Shown here: positions 56,087 to 64,000 of the stretch, piece by piece | Numbering within the stretch: the first letter of the stretch is position 1 | Layout: each line of letters starts with the position of its first letter | From: Patiria pectinifera | Taxonomy: Eukaryota; Echinodermata; Asteroidea; Valvatida; Asterinidae | DNA: 64,000 bases | Reading direction: 5' to 3' | Assembly (NCBI GenBank): GCA_029964075.1 | Contig: CM057141.1 | Location: 9,114,001 to 9,178,000 of the forward strand | The notes under the pieces: generated by a model | What the model was told of the DNA's origin: nothing | Databases searched by the model: none | Seen by the model: only the letters and a program-made list of their open reading frames with translations | Translations under genes and position numbers: made by a program

Positions 56087-56725
56087 CACCCGATTTCACG
56101 AAACGCTGCGACGCGTCGCAACTCGAGTTACGACGTGTAACACGCATCGTATCTTCCATTTCACGAAAGTTGCGATGTGTTGAACGCGTCGTAAGTTCCT
56201 TGACAACGGCTTAAAACACGTCGCAAGTTAAGACGTGTCTATTGGTCATCGCAAAATAAGAAAAGTCATTTCTAAGCCAGTTTTATGCCACAAACATTAC
56301 ATTAACGAGATTATAATACCGAGGCAATGTGTGTTAAGTTGTAAATAGAAAATTCAGTGAATAATTATGAATTAGACCGGAATATTAGAGTTGAAATTTC
56401 AAAGAAACTATACAGTCCAATGAGAGCTTGTTTTCCTTCAAAATTGCATCGCGCGGCCGCCATTTTTTTTTACGTTTTAACAAATTTCGAGCTGAGATCC
56501 GACGACTATTTGTTGAATATCAGACGACTATTTACTGTACGCTGACTAAAGACATAAAACAGTCACCGAGTTGTGCTATAAATACACCTATGACGCGTCG
56601 CACTTACGACGTGTTTAGTGAAATGGATCGCAGGACGCGTCGCAGCTGCGACGCATCGTAGAGATACGACGCGTCGCAGCGCTGCGATGCATCGTAAGTT
56701 ACGAAGAGTTTGATGAAATCGGGTG
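56087..56725. mobile_element. Harbinger-like MITE with CTG duplication
   Basis: The 639-bp insert begins CACCCGATTTCACGAAAC and ends GTTTGATGAAATCGGGTG, inverted repeats of 18 bp with two mismatches. CTG occurs on both flanks (56084-56086 and 56726-56728), a 3-bp duplication of the CWG kind often used by PIF/Harbinger elements. Subterminal DNA is unusually CpG-rich, with many copies of GACGCGTCGCA and TACGACG in both orientations. No transposase. It interrupts the gag frame of the second DIRS-like element. Confidence 0.85.
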
Positions 56726-58349
56726 CTGGGGCACCGAGCAAGGCGACATCGGCGGGACAATCCCCGCTTTCTGGGGTCATGCCTAAAGGGTCTCTGGCCA
56801 CCAGTAAAGCATCGGGCCATACTACTAAATCCGTGCCGATGAGGCCTCCGGAATTTAGTTTAGTCACTGGCACAGGGAGTCCGAGCCTTGCCACTCAATC
56901 GGGGGACATGCCCCAGACAGGTTTGAGTGAGGGATCTGACACGGCGCCCCCAGCCGGGCAGCCCATGCTCGCTTCCAGACGTAAGCCGGGGAAGAAAAAG
57001 GATAATTCCTGGGCCAAAGCTATGACGGCGGGGCATATAGCGATGGGCCGCGTTGGCCCCGGTGTGACCGGAACAGCCCCCGAAACCCGTGTGGTTCCTG
57101 GTGGGTCCGGGGCAGGGACCGGTGCGACCGACACCGGAGCCTGCCTGGAGACGGCATTGGGTGGCAGGAAACACGGGATGCAGGCTGCGGATACAGCCAC
57201 TACGGAACCAGGCTCGATTGCCGGTCCCTCGGCTGAGGTTTCGGTAGGTCCGGCTCCGGCTTCGAGTCGCAGACACAACCGGAGCCGGGACAGGTCCGAT
57301 GGTGAGACACGCCACCGGCGTAAGAGACGGTGGAGATATTCTAGTTCAAGCTCTTCATCGTCATCCGCTAGCAGATCGCCATGAGGCCGTCGACGGCATC
57401 ACAGCAGGCGGGAAGATCCCACGTCGGCCCTGTTATTACAGGGGTTCCGTGAATTGACGGCCAGTATTACGTCACTGATACCGAAACCGATAGCGCTGGC
57501 TCAAATGGTGACTCCACCGGAGCAGGTTTTGCCGGAACCGAGGGCCGAGGATGAGATGTCAATCCTCGTCTCGGATAATTTTTCTGACCCGGGGAGTGCG
57601 TCAGATAGGGACCCACGCCGGGTTTGAATCATCCTACCAATCCATGACCGACCAGCAATTGCGCGTGGTCATGAAGGATATTTTACGGGTGCTACATATA
57701 CCGTCGAAGGACGAAGAAGAACCGGTAGAGGGCGCTAGACAATCGTTTAAGCGACGAACCGAAGGAATTTTTTCTTGTTCTTCCGATTGATCGGCTGTGC
57801 GCCGATCGCCTGAGCGCACTTTGGGAGGTTGAAAAAATACGTCCGTTCGTGTGCCGTGAAACTCGCCCGTTCAGAGTACCTCAGGCGGACTTCGATAAAT
57901 TGTTATCAGCACCGCCCATGCCCGCTACAGTACGTGATAAACTCGCGGCGGATTCGGGTGGCCAAAGTTCAGTGAAATCACCTTTTCCATCAAAAGAAAA
58001 GAATGTTTTTGAAGAGTCATTACTGAAGATTGACAAAGCTTCACGTGCAGGAATTCGAGTGGCATGTTTTCTACAACTCCTGTCAGAATACTTGGTGTGT
58101 TCTTGTGAGGCAGACTCGCCGGTGTCACCAGAGGCAATTGAGACAGCCTTTCGTTGCCTTGACGACGGGCTACGGCTGTGCATGGACCAGTTTATGCGGG
58201 TGTCCTTGATGACAATCAACGCCCGCCGAGCTAACGTGTTGGATACAATCTTTGTTCCCTCTGATGGTTTGAGGTCCAGCCTGAAATCCCTCCCACGACT
58301 GAGTTCCGACTTTGTTTGGAGGGAAATTCCAAGAAATCATGCAAGCTGA
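56726..58349 (+). pseudogene. Second DIRS-like element: Gag ORF
   Basis: The open frame to 57384 is Gly/Ala/Pro-rich with low-complexity Ser and Arg runs (RRKRRWRYSSSSSSSS) at its end. After frame breaks it continues near 57790-58349 with RPFRVPQADFDKLLSAPPMP, VRDKLAADSG, FEESLLKIDKASRAGIRVAC and INARRANVLD. These match the conserved middle of the first ORF of DIRS1-like elements found in cnidarians, echinoderms and others. This protein is thought to be the structural RNA-binding component. Base composition is clearly more GC-rich than the flanks, which suggests a younger insertion. Confidence 0.75.
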
Positions 58350-59211
58350 AGCGAAGCGGATAAAAGCTACAAACAAGATCAATCTCAATAGACAGCCTAG
58401 TCCGAAGGGCAGCTCTCGTCCGGCCAGAGGTGGCAGTGCAACGACTAGGGGCAAGACATTTCCCCGTAAACTGTTGAAGCCGTTTGCCCCCAACCCATCG
58501 GGCTCGTCTTACAAGGCTACTACAACAGTGGGACAGAGTCAGGCCTTTGGGTCGCGTACGCGGGGTAGAGTTGGCTTCACCCCCCACTCCAAAGCTTCGC
58601 GCGGAGGTTACCGAGGCGGCGGTTGGCGCCGGTGACGGCACCCTTCCCACGGCCCCCTATCCAGGGCCCATAGGCGGTCGACTCATACGTTTTGCAAGGA
58701 CTTGGGCCCTTTTGTGCAACGACGGGTGGGTACTCAAAACAGTAACTTCCGGCTACGAAATAGAGTTCACGAGTACTTCCTGTCTGTGTACCTACCGAGA
58801 GTAACACCAATTCCATCCGACAAGACCAAGCGTCACGCTCTGGAGTCAGAGATATCCGCCCTCTTAAAGAAAGTTACTGGTGTATTGCGCACGCAACCAG
58901 GACCCAAAGGCATGGGCTGCAGACGCGTTTTCCATCATTTGGAAGGGCATGCTGGCATACGCTTTTCCACCCATCTCGCTCCTGCCAAGAGTATTGACAA
59001 AGGTCGAGACAGAGGAGTGCAGAGTCATTGTCATGGCTCCCTTTTGGCCGCGCCAGCCTTGGTTTCAGAAAATCGTTCGGCTGTTGTGCAACCCACCAAT
59101 AATTCTTCCGGGGTGACCAGACCTACTGCATCAGCCGCGGTCTCTGATCCCACACCCAGGGATAGAGTCGCTTCACTTAACATCTTGGATGCTGTCAAGC
59201 AGTCACTGTGA
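58312..59211 (+). pseudogene. Second DIRS-like element: RT-RNase H ORF, internally deleted
   Basis: An Arg/Gly-rich linker (KASRGGYRGGGWRR) is followed in another frame by GGRLIRFARTWALLCNDGWVL and TVTSGYEIEFTS, the motif that begins the DIRS polymerase. Around 58890-58905 the sequence jumps straight to WAADAFSIIWKGMLAYAFPPISLLPRVL and PFWPRQPWFQKIVRLL, which lie behind RNase H in intact elements. The RT palm and RNase H core are therefore missing. Several frame changes occur. The last part (HPGIESLHLTSW in a shifted frame) leads into the recombinase ORF, 30 bases downstream. Confidence 0.8.
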
Positions 59212-59241
59212 TCAGCAGGCCTTTCAGCAGACGCTGCCTCA

Positions 59242-59796
59242 TTGGCAGCCCAAGGCCGCAGACTGTCTACCCGTCGAACTTACGACAGCCGATTACGACA
59301 TTATCATAGGTGGTGTGAAGATCAAATTCATGATCCATGCACAACACCTTTAGCAGTGGTAGGAGACTTCCTCATGCACCTGTTCCATGAGGATCTGACG
59401 GTATCCACTATTCGGGGCTACAGATCAGCCATAGCGGCTGTCCATAAGGGATTCCCGGATGGATCTACGGTGTCGGATAATGCTAGCCTGACTCAGCTCA
59501 TGCGGGGGATGTTCGTTGAGAGGCCTCCATCTCAGAAGCTGGTTCCGTCTTGGGATCTGGCACAGGTCCTTCAGGTCTTGGCGGGACCGCCACATGAACC
59601 TATGGTTAACGCCTCTTTGTTCAACCTATCCGTCAAAACGGTCTTCCTGTTAGCCACGGCCACGGCTAGACGAAGAAGTGAGATTCATGCCCTTTCGGTG
59701 GAACCGGGACATATCCGATGGGAACCCAACTGGGTACGACTGGTGCCTCGTCATGGGTGTTTAACGAAGAATCAATCTCCATCCTTCTTCCTGTAG
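59242..59796 (+). pseudogene. Second DIRS-like element: tyrosine recombinase, 3'-truncated
   Basis: 184 codons begin with RRLSTRRTYDSRLRHYHRWC, the SAM-like DNA-binding N-domain, and go on with STIRGYRSAIAAVHKGFPDG and LMRGMFVERPP. The first catalytic region is present as FLLATATARRRSEIHALS, with the conserved Arg. The frame ends before the HxxR and Tyr motifs, which are absent downstream. The enzyme integrates circular cDNA. The truncation and the polymerase deletion make this element non-autonomous. Similar to but distinct from the recombinase at 1535-2613 and on the opposite strand. Confidence 0.85.
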
Positions 59797-60976
59797 AGAA
59801 TCCTAAGGACGGGGTGGGGTTGGGTGATGAGGTAGTACTGGAGTGGGTTGTAACTGACTGGTGAAGAGCTCTGGGTCTGGCTAAATGGGTGATTGGGAGG
59901 GCAACACGGGCACGCAGGTCCCAGTGAACAGGTGACGCTGTGAGAATAGTTAGCTTCCTTGCCTCAATGACTACCGATTTATTCTTGCCAACCTGCCAGC
60001 CCAGCTGCCAATTCTCACTGTGTGAGAATTCGGCAGTGAGGTACAAATACAAAGAATACAGATTACAAAAAGCACGCACATGTCAGTGACATACAGGTAT
60101 AAAATTACAATAAACGTGTACATTTAGATCTATTTCCCCAAATTAAATAAACAATCTTCGCATGAAATAAGAATTACCTCGGGCAATGCTGAACATAAAG
60201 GAGCAGGCTCACATTTACACATGCTGGCCAGGCACATTCATACACACTAACCACTTTCATACACACCAGTCCTCAATGAACAGGAAGAGCCATTATTTAC
60301 TTGTGTGTTATTATTCCCTAAACGTAAACCTTAGAACATCATAGTACATGTACTGGAATCTGACAATGCGCAATAAGACCCATGTTAAATTATACATGAA
60401 CATAAATACGTACGTAACGTTATACACAATTACATGGGAATATCACGTGTGCGCGCACCACGCTGTCACATTTTGCACGTGAACGCGTGTATGCCTATAC
60501 ATGTACTACACGCACAATGTTCGCTAAACTCTCCACAACGAGCTCACACTTTGGAGCCCCAAACCTACATTTATATCTTATCAAAACTTTACTTTAATGC
60601 CCCAGTATTATCTATGAACACTAGTGGACAAATCCTAATGCAAAAGTTGGCATCCTGAGCCGGATCCTGGCACTAATTATTCATAGATTGGACCAATCAC
60701 AGCCAAGAGTTTTGACCAATCACAGCCAAGAGTTTTGACCAATAAGAAGATAGATTGAAACCCTAATGATATGCAACAGTGAAACAATGCATGCACATGT
60801 ACTGCATGTACTGTGTGGGTCATTCTGTCACAGCTTTTTGAGCAAGCTGGGTCAATTTGCCCACCACCACCCCAGCTCCTGCCTTCTCTTGCAGGTTTTC
60901 ATTAAAAGTCGCGTTTTAACAGGATTCGAAGACGGCCATCTCCGAATACATACATGATTTGACATGTATCATTATT
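59797..60976. other. Gap without gene
   Basis: Nothing coding is supported. A TGAGAATTCGGCA phrase pair near 59940 and 60020, and a tandem repeat of a 28-bp unit (GACCAATCACAGCCAAGAGT) at 60690-60745, are the only structures. Ends at the stacked Helentron-like 5' termini. Confidence 0.5.
60690..60745 (+). repeat. 28-bp tandem repeat, two and a half units
   Basis: GACCAATCACAGCCAAGAGT followed by TTT occurs twice in a row and a third time in part (GACCAATAAG). Confidence 0.8.
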
Positions 60977-61093
60977 AGCTGTTCCCAATTTCAATTGGGA
61001 ACAGCTCTTGTTTTCGTTTTTAGCTGTTCCCAATTTCAATTGGGAACAGCTCTTGTTTTCGTTAAAGTTTTTTTTTTTCCTTTTTTTTTTTTT
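60977..61093 (+). mobile_element. Two stacked Helentron-like 5' termini
   Basis: Two copies of the palindrome (arms AGCTGTTCCCAATT and AATTGGGAACAGCT, loop TC) lie at 60977-61006 and 61022-61051. Each is followed by CTTGTTTTCGTT and then, within 15 and 42 bases, by the next palindrome. They are cut-off 5' ends of the same subfamily as copy C, each interrupted at a T by the next insertion. Confidence 0.85.
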
Positions 61094-62500
61094 AGCTGTT
61101 CCCAATTTCAATTGGGAACAGCTCTTGTTTTCGTTAAAGTTTTTTTTTTTCCTTTTTTTTTTTTTCTTTTTTTTTCTTTTTCCACTTTTCCCCATAGGTT
61201 TTGTACACGTTTTTATTCTACAAGCCACTTTGGCAATTATTTTAAATCCGATCAACTTTAAACTCAGCATAGTTATTAACCATCATTTGAGGATGTATGC
61301 CGAAACTTTTTGTCATGCTGACGTCATCACGTGATTTATTATAGAATTTTGAATATTTAATTTTTCCCATAGACTTTGTACACAGAAATTTAAAAAAAAA
61401 TGTCAATTTTCAGAGGGCATTTTCGACTCTTTGCCAGTAATTCATTTACACCAATCTTTGTCCAAGCAAAGACCCTTACTCAAACAGCATTGTGTAATGA
61501 TGACGTCACGATGACGTCATCCAGTGTTTATTTATAGGCAATTAAATTGTTACACTTTTAAAATTTAAAAATGCATAAGAAATCAACCGTACGCGTCCGC
61601 AGCATTCTGTTGCCGGCAAGTGGTAGAGTAGGTTGAGGTCTTTATTTCATTCAGTGTGCGTGAAATCACATGACCCTTGCTTCCGGTCGAAAAAGGCCAA
61701 AACCGGAAGTGGCTTATTATTTAAAAGTGGTAATAGATATGAACTTGCTTTCAACGGTGTTAGTCTCTTGGCTGATAGTATTCTTCAAATCATTTACCAA
61801 TGACGTCATGCAATCTTCGAGCGCCCTCTAGTGACAGGTTGAAAATGTTCAAAAATGTATTTTGAATAGATGTCTGTGGCGAAGTTTGTCGGAATCGCCT
61901 AAATATTGGTGTATATGATGACCTTGACCCACTTAAGACGTGTGCGAAGTTTCAGGTGTATGACGTCATCAGACCGGAAGTTATAATGAAAAGACCCTTT
62001 TTCCTTAGAAAATTCCTGAAAAATCAACCATGGCAGTTTTTATATTAGTTTTTACTTTAATTGTCGATTTAAGGGTAGGTCTAAAACATTTCAAAGCTTC
62101 GAGGCAATTAGCAAACTCGAACATGCCCCGCGCACGCTTAAAACTTCAGGTTGACAATACCTCTGCTTTAAAATATGCACAGGACGTCCACAGTGTACAT
62201 GTACCTGCACGTACATTGTACGTTGTACAAATCGTATGTCAGTCAGCCCGCGCGCAGCGCATGTGTTGCCAAGGTCAATTCCTGTCCACAGTGACCGTTT
62301 TAGCCGATTTCCGGCTAACTTTGACAGATTTCATGTTCATGCATAGTGATAGTCAGGGACGTTGATAAAAACAAATCATAATGCGGAAAGCCCTATCTTC
62401 TGTTGCAAAAAGACATAGATCTCTACTTATATGTCTATGGGTCCAACAGATAATCAATATTGGGAACAGCTCTGTGGTTGTTCACAACCACAATTTCTAG
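61094..62500 (+). mobile_element. Non-autonomous Helentron-like element, copy C
   Basis: 1407 bp. The 5' palindrome (arms AGCTGTTCCCAATT / AATTGGGAACAGCT, loop TC) lies at 61094-61123. The matching subterminal half repeat ATTGGGAACAGCT is at 62459-62471, the 3' hairpin (GTGGTTGT, TC, ACAACCAC) at 62474-62491, and CTAG at 62497-62500. T on both sides. The body aligns with copy A across its full length by eye, minus the LINE fragment, and with copy D. The 111-codon frame at 62030-62365 is also found in copies A and D, but as it decays among copies it need not be coding. Confidence 0.82.
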
Positions 62501-63849
62501 TTTGTTTTTTTTTCTTTTTTTTTCTTTTTCCACTTTTCCCCATAGGTTTTGTACACGTTTTTATTCTACAAGCCACTTTGGCAATTATTTTAAATCCGAT
62601 CAACTTTAAACTCAGCATAGTTATTAACCATCATCTGAGGATGTATGCCGAAACTTTTCGTCATGCTGACGTCATCACGTGATTTATTATAGATTTTTGA
62701 ATATTTAATTTTTCCCATAGACTTTGTACACAGAAATTTCTAAAAAAATGTCGATTTTCAGAGGGCATTTTCAACTCTTTGCCAGTAATTCATTTACACC
62801 AATCTTTGTCCAAGCAAAGACCCTAATTCAAACAACATTGTGTAATGATGACGTCATGATGACGTCATCCGGTGTTTATTTATAGGCAATTGAATAGTGA
62901 CACTTTTAATATTAAAAAATGCATAACAAATCAACCATACGCGTCCGCAGCATTCTGTTGCCGGCAAGTGGTAGAGTAGGTTGAGGTCTTTATTTCATTC
63001 AGTGTGCGTGAAATCACGTGACCCTTGCTTCCGGTCGAAAAAGGCCAAAACCGGAAGTGGCTTCTTATTTGAAAGTGGTAATAGATATGAACTTGCTTTT
63101 AACGGTGTTAGTCTCTTGGCTGATAGTATTCTTCAAATCATCTACCGATGACGTCATGCAATCTTCGAGCGCCCTCTAGCGACAGGTTGAAAATTTTCAA
63201 AAATGTATTTTGAATAGATGTCTGTGGCGAAGTTTGTCGGAATTACCTAAATATTGGTGTATATGATGACCTTGACCCACTTGAGACGTGTGCGAAGTTT
63301 AAGGTGTATGACGTCATCAGACCGGAAGTTATAATGAAAAGACCCTTTTTCCTTAGAAAATTCCTGAAAAATCAACCATGGCAGTTTTTATATTAGTTTT
63401 TACTCTAATTGTCTATTTAAGGGTAGGTCTAAAACATTTCAAAGCTGCAAGGCAATAAGCAAACTCGGACATGCCCTGCGCACGCTTAAAACTTCAGGTT
63501 GACAATACCTCTGCTTTAAAACATGCACAAGACGACCACAATGAACATGTACATGTACATGCACGTACGTTGTACATATCGTATGTCAGTCAGCCCGCGC
63601 ACAGCGCACGTGTTGCTGGGGTCAAATCCTGTCCACAGTGACCGTTTTAGCCGATTTCCGGCTAACTTTGACAGATTTTATGTTCATGCATATAGTCAGG
63701 GACGTTTTATTGATAAAAACAAATCATACTGCGGAAAAGTCCTATCTTCTGTTGCAAACAGACATAGATCTCTACTTATATGTCTATGGGTCCAACAGAT
63801 AATCAATATTGGGAACAGCTCTGTGGTTGTTCACAACCACAATTTCTAG
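62501..63849 (+). mobile_element. Helentron-like element, copy D, lacking the 5' palindrome
   Basis: Follows copy C head to tail. It starts in the T-rich tract that in copy C lies after the palindrome, so its first about 50 bp are missing. It then runs parallel to copy C (CCCATAGGTTTTGTACACG, GACGTCATCACGTGATTTA) to the same end: ATTGGGAACAGCT (63808-63820), hairpin GTGGTTGT/ACAACCAC (63823-63840), CTAG (63846-63849). Differences from copy C are scattered, at the level of a few percent. Confidence 0.82.
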
Positions 63850-63860
63850 TTTTCCTTTTT

Positions 63861-64000
63861 AGCTGTTTCGGTGTACACACCGAAACAGCTCTTGTTTTTG
63901 TTATTTTTAGTTTTTCTCTTTTTTTTTTTTCCACTTTTTTTCTCATAGGATAACACGTGTTTTCGTTCTACAAGTCACTTTTGGCATTTTTTCAAATCCG
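63861..64000 (+). mobile_element. Helentron-like element, copy E, 5' end only (window ends)
   Basis: Starts 11 bases after the CTAG of copy D with a third palindrome version (arms AGCTGTTTCGGTGT and ACACCGAAACAGCT, loop AC, 63861-63890), then CTTGTTTTTGTT and a T-rich tract. GTTCTACAAGTCACTTTTGG follows as in copies C and D. The rest lies outside the window. Confidence 0.75.

Noticed and set aside
62030..62365. Conserved small protein shared by Helentron-like copies A, C and D
   Set aside because: The frame is shared because the copies are homologous. It is interrupted by an insertion in A and a stop in D, and the start of the peptide is T-rich low-complexity sequence; no sign of selection is visible.

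Overview
The window is eukaryotic, repeat-dominated DNA, most likely from a marine invertebrate. The evidence is the element repertoire: DIRS-like tyrosine-recombinase retroelements, Ty3/gypsy, several LINE clades, Helentron-like rolling-circle elements, hAT and Harbinger-like DNA elements, and tRNA-derived SINEs. Abundant acatgt-type simple repeats and the lack of any compact gene array fit as well. An echinoderm, hemichordate, amphioxus or lophotrochozoan would all be possible; the sequence alone does not decide.

Host gene content is small. Three in-frame, phase-0 exons on the + strand (22384-22515, 23127-23378, 45178-45294) encode heptad-rich coiled coil and appear to belong to one gene, possibly a centrosomal or cytoskeletal coiled-coil protein. 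The last two are separated by a 21.8-kb intron filled with nested transposons. I found no other convincing host exon.

Layout: 1.5-6.4 kb, a degenerate DIRS-like element on the - strand, split by a DNA transposon at 3765-4628 and accompanied by a second tyrosine-recombinase copy. 6.8-8.1 kb, remnants of a SWIM-finger protein (-) and of a transposase-like gene with a PHD-like finger (+). 8.2-9.7 kb, a non-autonomous Helentron-like element. 10.2-10.9 kb, a 5'-truncated LINE tail, then a 350-bp palindrome with tRNA-like arms. 12.1-17.0 kb, LINE remains including an APE-type LINE with an insertion in its 3' UTR. 17.2-21.5 kb, a Ty3/gypsy element (-). 24.1-30.0 kb, an R2-like LINE (+) interrupted by two hAT elements with 8-bp target duplications. 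33.9-43.5 kb, a second Ty3/gypsy element (-) split by a 5.6-kb block holding a SINE and a LINE fragment. 46.0-47.9 kb, further Helentron-like copies. 50.3-54.0 kb, a decayed autonomous Helentron-like element (OTU, HUH-type Rep, endonuclease; helicase missing). 56.0-59.8 kb, a second DIRS-like element (+) with a Harbinger-like insertion. 61.0-64.0 kb, a head-to-tail array of Helentron-like copies.

The most interesting signal is the non-autonomous Helentron-like family. Each copy starts with a palindrome of about 28-30 nt, ends with an 8-bp hairpin followed by CTAG, and sits between T residues. The palindromes, the matching subterminal inverted half-repeat and the 3' hairpin differ between subfamilies by compensatory changes. 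Their bodies carry 20 exact TGACGTCA octamers. Most protein-coding remains are frameshifted or truncated, so they are reported as pseudogenes.
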